Shown piece after piece: positions 14,803 to 23,588 of a DNA stretch of 55,740 nt. The translations under genes were made by a program, and so were the position numbers. The stretch is from Streptomyces olindensis (GTDB taxonomy: Bacteria > Actinomycetota > Actinomycetes > Streptomycetales > Streptomycetaceae). Numbering within the stretch: the stretch's first letter is position 1; each line of letters starts with the position of its first letter. The stretch lies in NCBI GenBank assembly GCA_000696115.1, contig JJOH01000099.1:1-55740 (forward strand), in the 5' to 3' direction. The notes below the pieces were generated by a model, which had not been told where the DNA came from, searched no databases, and saw only the letters and a program-made list of their open reading frames with translations.

Positions 14803-16280
14803 GACTCCCCAGTGTCCAGGTGCAGGCGGGTCCGGGCGTGGTCGGCGACCGGGGCGGGCAGCCAGCCGCGTTCCCCGAGGGCGTCGAGGAGGAGGGCGTA
14901 CGGCTCGGCGAAGGCCGCCGTGCGGTCGGGGCGGGGTTCGACGACGGTCCGGACGCGGACCATGCGCTCGGCGACGTCCGCCAGCGCCTCGGCGCCCGAC
15001 ACCCCGTAGGCGGCCAGCGCGGCCATCCCCAGCGCGGGTTCGGTCTGTTCGGGGACGCGGGCCGGGCGGCCGAGGATGTCGGCGCGCAGCTGGTTCCAGT
15101 AGAGGCTGCGCGCGCCGCCGCCCGTGAAGGTGAGGGGGCCGCCGAGGGGTGCGCCGAGGTGGTGGAGGTAGTCCAGGCACAGGCGTTCCGCGAAGCCGAC
15201 GCCCTGGAGCAGTGCGGCCCACCGGTCGGCGTCGTCCGCGGGGTCGCCGAGGAGCAGGGGCGTGGCCTCCGGGGCCCGGAACGGGAACCGCTCCCCCGGT
15301 GAGACCAGGGGGTAGGCGACCGCGCCCGACGGCTCGAAGGCCCGGGCCCGCTCGTCCATCGCTGCGGGGTCGGCGTCCGGGAAGTGCGCCGCGAGCGCCC
15401 CCGCCCCGACGCTGGAGGCTCCGCCGGGCAGCCACGTGCCGTCGGGGGCGCGGTGGTTGTAGACGACGCCGGTGGGGTCCCGGACCGGGTCGCGGGCCGC
15501 TCCCTTCAGCACGAGCGTGGTGCCGAGCACCGAGTTCCAGGAGCCGGGGCGCAGCGCGCCCGAGGCGATCTGGGCCGCGCAGCCGTCGGTCATCCCGGCC
15601 AGCACCGGCGTGCCGGCGGGAATGCCGGTGGCGTCGGCGGCGGCCGGGCCGACCTCGCCCAGGCGGGTGCCCGGGCGTACGACGTCGGGCAACAGGCCGT
15701 CGGGGATGCCCAGTCGGGCCAGGGCGGCCTCCGGCCAGGTGTCGTGGTCCAGGTCGTAGCCCGTCTTGAGGGCGTGGCTGGAGTCGGCGGGGGGCGGTGC
15801 GCCGATGAGGCGGGTGACGACGAGGTCGGGCTGGTGGGCGAGCCGGAGGCCGGGGCCGTACTCCGCCAGCAGCCACAGCGCCTTCGGCAGCGCCCAGGTG
15901 TCCTGGACCGCGAGCCCGGCTTCCCGCGCCCCGGCCGCCTCCGCCTTCGCGCGCCCGTCGTCGTACATCAGGGCGGGGCTCACGGGACGGCCAGAGCCGT
16001 CCGTCAGCAGCACCGTGCCGGAGGTGCCGCACACCGCGAGTCCGCCGACCGGCGTACCGGGGGGCGCGGAGCCGAGGGCGGTCCGGGACGCCGTGCACAG
16101 CGCCCGCCACCACCGCACCGGGTCCTGCTCGTGCCGCACTCCCTCGCGCCGCCCGGACAGCGGGGCCGAGCCGCTGCCGAGGACCGTGCCGTCGGCGGTG
16201 ACGAACAGCGCGCGGACGCTCTGCGTGCCCAGGTCGATCCCCAGCCAGCCCGCACCCTCGTCCGCGCCGTTGTTCACCAT
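14799..16280 (-). CDS. FGGY-family carbohydrate kinase, copy 1 (xylulokinase-like)
   Basis: 493 residues. FGGY kinases phosphorylate open-chain or cyclic sugars and polyols with ATP. Motifs seen: GIDLGTQSVRALF (about 14-26, first phosphate loop), VCGTSGTVLLTD, catalytic Asp in MYDDGRAKAEA, and the adenosine-site FTGGGARSLYWNQLRADILG (about 390). The ATG at 16280 has GGGAGG upstream; a longer frame adds an Arg-rich leader unlike the family. It reads divergently from the sugar ABC operon (16437-25013) across a 156-base gap with a good operator candidate, and its stop overlaps the phosphatase start. The exact sugar is not determined; D-xylulose is only the nearest family label. Confidence 0.88.
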   Translation of the reverse strand: MVNNGADEGAGWLGIDLGTQSVRALFVTADGTVLGSGSAPLSGRREGVRHEQDPVRWWRALCTASRTALGSAPPGTPVGGLAVCGTSGTVLLTDGSGRPVSPALMYDDGRAKAEAAGAREAGLAVQDTWALPKALWLLAEYGPGLRLAHQPDLVVTRLIGAPPPADSSHALKTGYDLDHDTWPEAALARLGIPDGLLPDVVRPGTRLGEVGPAAADATGIPAGTPVLAGMTDGCAAQIASGALRPGSWNSVLGTTLVLKGAARDPVRDPTGVVYNHRAPDGTWLPGGASSVGAGALAAHFPDADPAAMDERARAFEPSGAVAYPLVSPGERFPFRAPEATPLLLGDPADDADRWAALLQGVGFAERLCLDYLHHLGAPLGGPLTFTGGGARSLYWNQLRADILGRPARVPEQTEPALGMAALAAYGVSGAEALADVAERMVRVRTVVEPRPDRTAAFAEPYALLLDALGERGWLPAPVADHARTRLHLDTGES

Positions 16281-16387
16281 CCGGAACCTCCCACGCCGTC
16301 GCAGCCGGATCTGTGAACTTCTCACTGTGCCTCGATATTTTCCCGTGCGCGAGGGATTGACGCCCAACTTCAGCCGTTCCACCCTCT

Positions 16388-16414
16388 GTTAACGAGTCGA
16401 CTCGACGTGTTAAC
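16388..16414. promoter_or_regulatory. Candidate operator of the divergent sugar regulon
   Basis: GTTAAC occurs at 16388-16393 and again at 16409-16414, 21 bases apart (two helical turns). Between them is the 12-base palindrome CGAGTCGACTCG (16393-16404). It lies between FGGY kinase 1 and the binding-protein gene, 23 bases before the latter's ATG. The DeoR-type regulator encoded in the operon (20645) is the obvious candidate to bind it; that link is inferred. Confidence 0.6.
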
Positions 16415-16436
16415 CAGGCTCCACGCGGAGGTACGG

Positions 16437-17858
16437 ATGGACACGCACGTGCACGACCGCCGGCGCTTCCTCGCCCTCGCCGCCGGGGCCGCAGCCGCCC
16501 CGCTGCTCACGGCCTGCGGCGCCGGTTTCGGCGGGAACGACAGCAAGGGCGACGGGTCCGCCGCCGACGACATCACCGGCTCCTTCGACTGGAAGCGGGA
16601 GAAGGGCACAACCGTCAAGGCGCTGCTCAACAAGCACCCGTACACGGACGCCCTCATCGCCGACCTGAAGTCCTTCACCGCGCGGACCGGCATCAAGGTC
16701 GAGTACGACGTGTTCCCCGAGGACAACTACTTCGACAAGCTCACCGTCGACCTGTCCAGCGGGCGTGCCTCCTACGACGTCTTCATGCTCGGCGCGTACA
16801 TGGTGTGGCAGTACGGGCCGCCGGGCTGGCTGGAGGACCTGGGGCCCTGGATGCGCAACTCCGCGGCGACGGGCGCCGAGTGGGACCAGGCGGACTTCTT
16901 CCCGAACCTCCTCCAGGCCGACCAGTGGTCCCTGAAGGCGGGCGCGCCGCTGGGCCAGGGCGGGCAGTACGCGCTGCCCTGGGGCTGGGAGACCAACGTC
17001 GTCGCCTACAACACCGAGGTGTTCGGCAAGCTCGGCCTGAAACCGGCCGAGTCCTTCGACGAGCTGACCGAACTGGCCGCCACCATCAAGCGGAAGGCGC
17101 CGGGCGCGGGCTTCGACGGCATGTACGGGATCGCCGTACGCGGCTCGCGGAGCTGGGCCACCATCCACCCGGGCTTCATGACGATGTACGCCCGCAACGG
17201 CCTGAAGGACTTCACGGTCGACGGCGGGAAGCTCACGCCCGCGATGAACAGCCCCGAGGCCGTCGCCTTCACCGAGGACTGGGCGCGCATGGTCAAGCGG
17301 GGCGGGCCGCCGTCCTGGACCTCGTACACCTGGTACCAGTGCTCCAGCGACCTCGGCGCGAAGAAGGCCGGGATGCTGTTCGACGCCGACACCGCCGCCT
17401 ACTTCCAGGCGGTGAAGGGAGCGAGCCCCGCCTCCGGGAAGATCGCCTTCCACCCCGGCCCGAAGGGACCGGACGGCTCCCTCGCCACCAACATGTGGAT
17501 CTGGTCGCTCGGCATGAACGCCAAGAGCAAGAAGAAGAGCGCCAGTTGGCTGTTCCTGCAGTGGGCGACCGGCAAGGAGCACCTGCGGAAGAGCGCGATC
17601 ACGCACAACCACATCGACCCGGTGCGCAAGTCCGTCGCCGAGGACGCCGCCTACAAGGACAAGATGCGGCACCTGCCGGGCTTCCTGGAGACCTTCGAGA
17701 CGGTCGTCGACCAGACGAAGATCCAGTTCACCCCGCAGGCGCAGTTCTTCGACGCGACGACCAGCTGGGCGGCGGCCCTCCAGGAGATCTACGGCGGCAA
17801 GGGCGCGCGGTCGGTGCTGGACGGGCTGGCGGACGACCTCGCCGGCAAGGTGGGCTAG
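16437..17858 (+). CDS. Sugar ABC transporter substrate-binding lipoprotein
   Basis: 473 residues, the extracellular solute-binding protein (family 1) of a CUT1-type importer. The N-terminus carries a twin-arginine-like DRRRFLALAAG, a hydrophobic stretch and a lipobox LLTAC, so it is a Tat-type lipoprotein with Cys near residue 22. The rest has the two-lobe binding-protein pattern, rich in Trp (YGPPGWLEDLGPWM; WGWETNVVAYN). ATG 16437 is chosen because GGAGG lies 6 bases upstream. It is the first gene of the operon; the next gene follows after 2 bases. It determines the imported sugar, which cannot be named from the sequence. Confidence 0.92.
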   Translation: MDTHVHDRRRFLALAAGAAAAPLLTACGAGFGGNDSKGDGSAADDITGSFDWKREKGTTVKALLNKHPYTDALIADLKSFTARTGIKVEYDVFPEDNYFDKLTVDLSSGRASYDVFMLGAYMVWQYGPPGWLEDLGPWMRNSAATGAEWDQADFFPNLLQADQWSLKAGAPLGQGGQYALPWGWETNVVAYNTEVFGKLGLKPAESFDELTELAATIKRKAPGAGFDGMYGIAVRGSRSWATIHPGFMTMYARNGLKDFTVDGGKLTPAMNSPEAVAFTEDWARMVKRGGPPSWTSYTWYQCSSDLGAKKAGMLFDADTAAYFQAVKGASPASGKIAFHPGPKGPDGSLATNMWIWSLGMNAKSKKKSASWLFLQWATGKEHLRKSAITHNHIDPVRKSVAEDAAYKDKMRHLPGFLETFETVVDQTKIQFTPQAQFFDATTSWAAALQEIYGGKGARSVLDGLADDLAGKVG

Positions 17859-17860
17859 CG

Positions 17861-18739
17861 ATGCGGCTCGCGCTGCGCCCGTACCTCCTGATCGTCCCGG
17901 CCCTACTGCTGACCTGCGGGATCCTGTACCCTTTCGGGCTCGGGCTGTACTACACGCTGTTCGACTTCTCGGCGAGCAAACCGCAGCCGGACATGGTGCG
18001 GTTCGAGAACTACACGACCGTCTTCACCCAGGAGGCGTTCTGGAACTCGGCGTGGGTGACCGTGCTGTACGCGGTCGGGGCCGCGCTCGCGGAGACCGTG
18101 CTCGGCGTGGCCGTCGCCCTGCTGCTGCACCGCTCGACGCTCGTCGGCCGGGTCCTGGAGAAGATCCTGATCCTGCCGCTGATGATCGCGCCGGTGATCG
18201 CGGCGATCATCTGGAAGCTGATGCTCCAGCCGTCGGTGGGGGTTGTGAACTACCTGCTCAGGCCGTTCGGGCTGGGCGGGGTGCAGTGGACCGACACCCC
18301 GACGGGTGCCCTGCTGTCGTCGATCGCCGTGGACGTGTGGGTGTACACGCCGTTCGTGGCGATCCTCGCCCTGGCCGGTCTGCGGTCGCTGCCCGCCTCC
18401 CCGTTCGAGGCGGCGGCCGTGGACGGCGCGGGGTGGTGGTACACCTTCCGCCGACTGACCCTGCCGATGCTGTGGCCGTACGTCCTGGTCGCCGTCATCT
18501 TCCGGTTCATGGACTCGCTGAAGGTGTTCGACATCATCTACGCCCTCACCGAGGGCGGGCCGGGCGACTCGACCGTCGTGCTCCAGATCCGGGCGTACCT
18601 GGAGGCCATCCGCTTCCAGCGGTACTCCTTCGGGATCTCCTACACGATCGTGCTGTGGGCCGTGGTGTACCTGGCCGCGATGGTGCTGGTGAAGCACCTG
18701 GGGAAGATCCAGCGGAAGGCCGCGGAGGTGACCACATGA
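17861..18739 (+). CDS. Sugar ABC transporter permease, MalF/UgpA type
   Basis: 292 residues with six membrane helices, the first at residues 7-27 (LLIVPALLLTCGILYPF). The coupling-helix motif EAAAVDGAGWWYTFRRLTLPML (about 185-206) docks onto the ATPase. It starts 2 bases after the binding-protein stop and its TGA overlaps the next ATG (ATGA at 18736). MalF-type permeases pair with the MalG-type protein that follows. Confidence 0.92.
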   Translation: MRLALRPYLLIVPALLLTCGILYPFGLGLYYTLFDFSASKPQPDMVRFENYTTVFTQEAFWNSAWVTVLYAVGAALAETVLGVAVALLLHRSTLVGRVLEKILILPLMIAPVIAAIIWKLMLQPSVGVVNYLLRPFGLGGVQWTDTPTGALLSSIAVDVWVYTPFVAILALAGLRSLPASPFEAAAVDGAGWWYTFRRLTLPMLWPYVLVAVIFRFMDSLKVFDIIYALTEGGPGDSTVVLQIRAYLEAIRFQRYSFGISYTIVLWAVVYLAAMVLVKHLGKIQRKAAEVTT

Positions 18740-19560
18740 GGAAACACCTGGTGGGGTGGCTGTGCGACGCCGCTCTCGTCCTCTACTTCCTCTTCGCGCT
18801 GTTCCCGATCGCCTGGATGGTGATCCTGTCGCTGAAGCCGGCGGACCAGCTGTTCTCCACCTACTTCTCCTTCTCCCCCACCCTCGACGGCTACCGGACG
18901 GTCCTCGGCGACAGCGAGGGCATCCCGTTCGTGCGGTTCTTCGTCAACAGCCTGGTGGTGTCGGTGGGGGCGGTCGTGCTGTCGCTGGTGGTGGGCCTGC
19001 CGGCGGCGTACGCCTCGGCCCGGTGGCGGTTCAAGGGCTCGGAGAACCTGATGTTCACGCTGCTGTCGTTCCGCTTCGCACCCGAACTGACCGTGATCAT
19101 CCCGCTGTTCGTGCTGTACCAGAAGCTCGGGCTGTTCGACACGTACGTCGGCATGGTGTGGGTGCTGCAACTGGTGACGCTGCCGCTGATCGTGTGGATC
19201 ATGCGGTCCTACTTCGCGGACCTCACCCCCGAGCTGGAGCAGGCGGCCCTGCTGGACGGCTACACCCGTAAGCAGGCCTTCTTCAAGGTGGCCCTGCCGC
19301 TGGTCAAGCCGGGCATCGCGGCCGTGTCCCTGCTGGCGTTCATCTTCGCCTGGAACAACTTCGTCTTCCCGCTGATCCTCACCTCCAACGAGGCCCAGAC
19401 GGTGACCGTGGGCGCCCTGTCCTTCCTCGGCGGGGACCGGCCCAAGTACAACCTCACGGCCGCCGCCGCGCTGGTGTCCGTCGTCCCGCCGCTGCTGCTG
19501 GCGCTGACGATCCAGCGGTACCTGGTGCGGGGCCTGTCCTTCGGGGCGGTGAAGTCATGA
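18736..19560 (+). CDS. Sugar ABC transporter permease, MalG/UgpE type
   Basis: 274 residues with six membrane helices. The coupling helix is LEQAALLDGYTRKQAFFKVALPL (about 168-190), matching the EAA loop of MalG-type subunits. An ATGA overlap links it to the preceding permease, and another to the ATPase that follows (19557). With the previous protein it should form the heterodimeric membrane channel of the importer. Confidence 0.92.
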   Translation: MRKHLVGWLCDAALVLYFLFALFPIAWMVILSLKPADQLFSTYFSFSPTLDGYRTVLGDSEGIPFVRFFVNSLVVSVGAVVLSLVVGLPAAYASARWRFKGSENLMFTLLSFRFAPELTVIIPLFVLYQKLGLFDTYVGMVWVLQLVTLPLIVWIMRSYFADLTPELEQAALLDGYTRKQAFFKVALPLVKPGIAAVSLLAFIFAWNNFVFPLILTSNEAQTVTVGALSFLGGDRPKYNLTAAAALVSVVPPLLLALTIQRYLVRGLSFGAVKS

Positions 19561-20648
19561 TCCGGCTCAGCGGGATACGGAAGACGTACGGGAAGACCGT
19601 CGCGCTCGACGAACTCGAACTGGAGGTGCGCGAGGGCGAGTTCTTCTGCCTGCTCGGGCCGTCCGGCGCGGGCAAGACCACCACCCTGAAGACCGTCGCC
19701 GGACTCGAACAGCCCGACTCGGGCACGGTCGCGCTCGGCGGCGAGGACATGCGGGGCGTCGAGCCGTACGACCGGGGCGTGGCGATGTGCTTCGAGAGCT
19801 ACGCCCTCTACCCGCACCGCTCGGCCTACGACAACCTCGCGTCGCCGCTGCGCTCGCCCCGGCACCGGCTGCCCGCCGCCGAGGCCCGGCAGCGCATCGG
19901 CGCGATCGCCGAGCTGCTGGGGATCTCCGGGCTGCTGGACCGGCCCGTGGGCCAGCTGTCCAACGGGCAGCGGCAGCGCGTCGCCCTCGGCCGGGTGCTG
20001 GTGCGGCCCGCCCGGGCCTTCCTGCTCGACGAGCCGCTGTCCCACCTCGACGCCAAGCTCCGCCAGCAGATGCGGGCCGAACTGAAGGCCATCGGGGCCG
20101 TGCAGCACACCACCACGCTGTACGTCACCCACGACTCGGTGGAGGCGCTGGCGCTCGGCGACCGGATCGCGGTGATCAGGGAGGGGCGGATCGTGCAGAC
20201 GGGCACGCGGGAGGAGATCTGGTACCGGCCGCACGACACGGAGGTCGCGCGGGCCTTCGGCCGGCCCCGGATCAACCTGCTGCCGGGGGTGGTGACCGAG
20301 CGCGGGGTGCGGTCGGAGGGCGGGGTCGAACTGCCGGTCCGCGCACCGGTCGCGCCGGGCACGGACGTCCTCGTCGGCCTGCGTCCCCGGGACATCGCCC
20401 TGCACGGCGGAGACGGACACGAGCTGACCGGGACCGTGTACGTCACCGAGGTGCTCGGCCGGTCCGTCGAGGTCACCGTCCGCCTCGGGACCGGGGAGCA
20501 GCGGGTGTCGCTCGTGGCGCCCCGGGCCGACGCGGCGCGCCTTCGTCCGGACGATCCGGTACGGCTCGTGGTCCGGCCTGAGAACCTGCTGCTGTTCGAG
20601 GCCGACCGGCCGGAACGACCGGGACGACGGATAGAGACACAGCCATGA
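19557..20648 (+). CDS. Sugar ABC transporter ATPase, copy 1 (MsmK/UgpC class, unusual Q-loop)
   Basis: 363 residues. Walker A is GPSGAGKTT (about 36-44), Walker B FLLDEPLSHLD, signature LSNGQRQR and switch His in YVTHDS; a C-terminal TOBE/MalK-like regulatory domain follows residue 240. Two departures from the family stand out. The signature has Asn where Gly is usual, and the Q-loop reads MCFESYALYPH, where the Gln that contacts metal and permease is Glu. The second ATPase of the operon has the same Glu. The gene overlaps its neighbours at both ends by ATGA. One permease pair and two ATPases suggests a heterodimeric motor. Confidence 0.9.
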   Translation: MIRLSGIRKTYGKTVALDELELEVREGEFFCLLGPSGAGKTTTLKTVAGLEQPDSGTVALGGEDMRGVEPYDRGVAMCFESYALYPHRSAYDNLASPLRSPRHRLPAAEARQRIGAIAELLGISGLLDRPVGQLSNGQRQRVALGRVLVRPARAFLLDEPLSHLDAKLRQQMRAELKAIGAVQHTTTLYVTHDSVEALALGDRIAVIREGRIVQTGTREEIWYRPHDTEVARAFGRPRINLLPGVVTERGVRSEGGVELPVRAPVAPGTDVLVGLRPRDIALHGGDGHELTGTVYVTEVLGRSVEVTVRLGTGEQRVSLVAPRADAARLRPDDPVRLVVRPENLLLFEADRPERPGRRIETQP

Positions 20649-21475
20649 GCAGCAGCAGTGGTGGACAGCAGGGGCCCGCGGCGCGGCAGGCCGCCATGGC
20701 CGAGCGGGTGCTGGCCGACGGTTCGGCGACGGCGGCGGAGCTGGCCGAGCGGTTCGGGGTGAGCCTGATGACCATCCACCGGGACCTGGACGAGCTCGAA
20801 CGGCAGGGCATCGTACGGAAGTTCCGGGGCGGGGTGACCGCGCAGCCGTCGGGGGTCTTCGAGTCGAACGTGCAGTACCGGCTGAAGACCATGCGGGCCG
20901 AGAAGGCCGCGGTCGCCGAGCGGGCGCTGCGGATGGTGGAACCCGGCATGGCGATCCTGCTGGACGACTCCACGTCGACCCTGGAGATAGCCAGGCGGCT
21001 GCGCACCGGCGAGGTGACACCGCTGACGGTCGTCACCAACTTCCTGGAGGCGATCAACCTGCTCGCCGACCAGAGGGGCATCCACCTGATGGCCCTCGGC
21101 GGCGACTACGACCCGCTGCACTCCTCGTTCCTCGGGGTGTCCTGCGTGGAGGCGGTCGAGCAGCTGCGGGTGGACGTGTGCTTCGCGTCGACGTCGGCCG
21201 TGCACGGGGGTTACGCCTACCACCAGGAACAGCACATCGTGTCCGTGAAGCGGGCGATGCTCGACGCGGCGGCACGGAACGTCCTGCTGATCGACCACAC
21301 CAAGCTCGGCCGGGTCGCCCTGCACCGGGTCGTCCCGCTGTCCCGCTTCGACACGGTCCTCGTGGACGACGGGGCGTCGGCGGAGGCACTGCGGGACCTG
21401 GACGAGCACAAGGTCCGTTACGAGGTTTGCGCGACGAAGGGCAGCCATGACGGGTACGGGACTGGAGCTACGTGA
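20645..21475 (+). CDS. DeoR-family transcriptional regulator
   Basis: 276 residues. The N-terminal winged helix (about 14-68) has the DeoR signature TAAELAERFGVSLMTIHRDL, followed by the wing EGGVT-like FRGGVT. The C-terminal DeoRC effector domain (about 85-250) is of the ribose-isomerase fold that senses phosphorylated sugars (DDSTSTLEIARRL; LIDHTKLGRVALHRV). Its position inside the transport operon, between two ATPase genes and overlapping both, makes it the local regulator. The probable operator is at 16388-16414. A phosphosugar inducer made by one of the two FGGY kinases would be the normal logic of the family (inference). Confidence 0.92.
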   Translation: MSSSSGGQQGPAARQAAMAERVLADGSATAAELAERFGVSLMTIHRDLDELERQGIVRKFRGGVTAQPSGVFESNVQYRLKTMRAEKAAVAERALRMVEPGMAILLDDSTSTLEIARRLRTGEVTPLTVVTNFLEAINLLADQRGIHLMALGGDYDPLHSSFLGVSCVEAVEQLRVDVCFASTSAVHGGYAYHQEQHIVSVKRAMLDAAARNVLLIDHTKLGRVALHRVVPLSRFDTVLVDDGASAEALRDLDEHKVRYEVCATKGSHDGYGTGAT

Positions 21476-22541
21476 GCTGCGGAAGACCTACCGGTCGCGT
21501 GGGCGGCCTTCCGTGGACGCCGTCCGGGGGATCGATCTGACCTTGCGGTCCGGGGAACTGCTCGGGCTGCTCGGTCCCTCCGGGTGCGGCAAGTCGACCA
21601 CCTTGCGCATGATCGCCGGGCTGGAGTCCGTCACCGGCGGGGACATCCTGGTCGGCGGGGCGTCGGTCGTCGAACGGCCCGCGCAGCAGCGGAACATCGG
21701 GGTGGCGTTCGAGAACTACGCGCTGTATCCGCCGCTGTCGGTCGCGGAGAACCTGGCGTTCGGGCTGAAGGCCCGGCGGGGGGCCGCCCGCGGTTCCAGC
21801 GGTGACATCGAGCGCAAGGTGAAGGACATCGCCGAACGGGTCGGCCTGACCGACCTCCTCGACGCCCGCCCGGCCGGGCTGTCCAGCGGTCAGAAGCAAC
21901 GCGTCTCCCTGGCTCGGGCCCTGATCCGGGAGCCGGACGTCCTGCTCCTGGACGAGCCGCTGTCCCACCTGGACGCGGCCCAGCGCGACACCACCCGCCG
22001 TGAACTCAAGCGCATCCAGAAGGACCTCGGCCACACCACGATCCTGGTCACCCACGACCAGGAGGAGGCCCTCTCCCTCGCCGACCGGATCGCCGTGATG
22101 AAGGACGGTGTCATCCAGCAGCTCGGCACGCCCTACGAGATCTACGACAGCCCGGCCAACGTCTTCGTCGCGGACTTCGTCGGCGAGCCCGCGATCACGC
22201 TGCTGCCCGGCATCGCCGACGGCGACGGTCACGCCCGTCTCTCCGACGCGGTGCGGATCGCGCTGCCCGTGCCGGTGGAGCGGGGCCGTGAGGTGGTGGT
22301 CGGCATCCGCCCGGAGGACGTCCGGCTCACCGCCGAGGGCGGGCTGCCCGCCCGGGTCGTCGCCCACGAACCCCTGCTGGAGTCGGGGCTGGCGACCCTC
22401 GCCCTGGACGGGGTCGAACGGCATCTGGTCGTCCTCACCGACCCCGAGGTCCGGCTCGCCCACGACGACCGGGTCCGGGTCGCCGCGGACCCCGAACACA
22501 CCCATGTCTTCGACGCCGAGACAGGAGACTCCCTGCGATGA
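21447..22541 (+). CDS. Sugar ABC transporter ATPase, copy 2
   Basis: 364 residues. Walker A GPSGCGKST (about 43-51), Walker B LLLDEPLSHLD, signature LSSGQKQR, switch His in LVTHDQ, and a TOBE-like C-terminal domain. The Q-loop reads IGVAFENYALYPP, again Glu in place of Gln. It starts 29 bases inside the DeoR gene, the longest overlap of the operon, and its stop overlaps the next start. Two non-identical ATPases with one permease pair is the arrangement known for glycerol- and polyol-type importers such as GlpS/GlpT of rhizobia; that comparison is from family knowledge. Confidence 0.9.
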   Translation: MTGTGLELRELRKTYRSRGRPSVDAVRGIDLTLRSGELLGLLGPSGCGKSTTLRMIAGLESVTGGDILVGGASVVERPAQQRNIGVAFENYALYPPLSVAENLAFGLKARRGAARGSSGDIERKVKDIAERVGLTDLLDARPAGLSSGQKQRVSLARALIREPDVLLLDEPLSHLDAAQRDTTRRELKRIQKDLGHTTILVTHDQEEALSLADRIAVMKDGVIQQLGTPYEIYDSPANVFVADFVGEPAITLLPGIADGDGHARLSDAVRIALPVPVERGREVVVGIRPEDVRLTAEGGLPARVVAHEPLLESGLATLALDGVERHLVVLTDPEVRLAHDDRVRVAADPEHTHVFDAETGDSLR

Positions 22542-23569
22542 CCTCCGAGAACAGCGTGCGTGTGGTGGCCGCCGGTGACCACTTCGTCCTGCCGTCGCTC
22601 ATCACGCGGGCGGTGCGGCACGAGGTGGAGCGGGCCGAGGTGACGGAACTGGAACTCGGCTGGCCGCTGGAGCCGTTCGGGCCGGTCGCCGAGGTGCAGG
22701 AGGCCAGTGACGCCGAGGACCGGATGATCGAGGTGCTGGCCGGGGCGGAGGTGCTGGTCACGCAGATGGGGCCGGTCACCGAGAAGGTGCTGGCCGCCTG
22801 CCCCGACCTGAAGCTGGTCGTGGTGTGCCGGGGCGGGCCCGTGAACGTCAACCTGGACGCGGCCAAGCAGCGGGACGTGCGGGTGTGCTTCGCGCCCGGC
22901 CGCAACGCGGCCGCCACCGCCGAGTTCACCCTCGGCCTGATGCTGGCCGCGCTGCGCCGCATCCCCCAGGCCCACGAGCCGCTCGCCCGGCACGGCAGCT
23001 GGGAGGGCGCGACGTACTACACGTACGAGCGGAGCGGCTACGAGCTGGAGGACCTGCCCGTCGGGCTGGTCGGGTACGGGGCCGTCGGCAGCCGGGTCGC
23101 GCGCGTGCTGTGCGCCTTCGGCGCGCGGGTGATGGTCTACGACCCCTATGTGCACGGCGAGATCCACGGCCTGCGCGTCACGTCCCTTGACGAACTCCTG
23201 CGCGGCTCCCAGGTGATCACCCTGCACGCCCGTCTCACCCCCGAGACCCGGGGTCTGATCGGCGCCCGGGAGCTGGCGCTGCTGCCGCGGGGCGCGGTGG
23301 TGGTGAACGTGGCCCGGGGCCCGCTGCTGGACGAGACCGCGCTGTGCGACGCCCTGGAGAGCGGTCAGGTCTCGGCCGCCGCCCTCGACACCTACGAGCA
23401 GGAGCCGCTGCCGGAGGAGTCACGGCTGCGGGGATTCGCCGAACGCGTCGTGCTCACGCCTCACTTGGGCGGTGCGTCCCGCGCGGTCGCCGAGAAGGCG
23501 GCACGGATCGCCGCCGAAGAGGTGGGCCGCTGGGTGCGGGGAGAGCCGCTCGCGCACTGTCTGACCTGA
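22538..23569 (+). CDS. NAD-dependent D-2-hydroxyacid dehydrogenase family protein
   Basis: 343 residues. NAD site VGLVGYGAVGSRVARVL (GxGxxG at 179-184) and catalytic triad Arg260 (NVARGPLLDETAL), Glu289 (DTYEQEPLP) and His309 (LTPHLGG). The family interconverts D-2-hydroxyacids and 2-ketoacids (phosphoglycerate, glycerate, formate and others). In a sugar operon it could oxidise or reduce an acid intermediate, but no specific substrate is shown. ATGA overlap with the preceding ATPase. The N-terminal 60 residues are longer than in typical SerA catalytic domains and hold no other recognisable motif. Confidence 0.88.
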   Translation: MTSENSVRVVAAGDHFVLPSLITRAVRHEVERAEVTELELGWPLEPFGPVAEVQEASDAEDRMIEVLAGAEVLVTQMGPVTEKVLAACPDLKLVVVCRGGPVNVNLDAAKQRDVRVCFAPGRNAAATAEFTLGLMLAALRRIPQAHEPLARHGSWEGATYYTYERSGYELEDLPVGLVGYGAVGSRVARVLCAFGARVMVYDPYVHGEIHGLRVTSLDELLRGSQVITLHARLTPETRGLIGARELALLPRGAVVVNVARGPLLDETALCDALESGQVSAAALDTYEQEPLPEESRLRGFAERVVLTPHLGGASRAVAEKAARIAAEEVGRWVRGEPLAHCLT

Positions 23570-23588
23570 GGACCCGGAGGAGAGCCGC

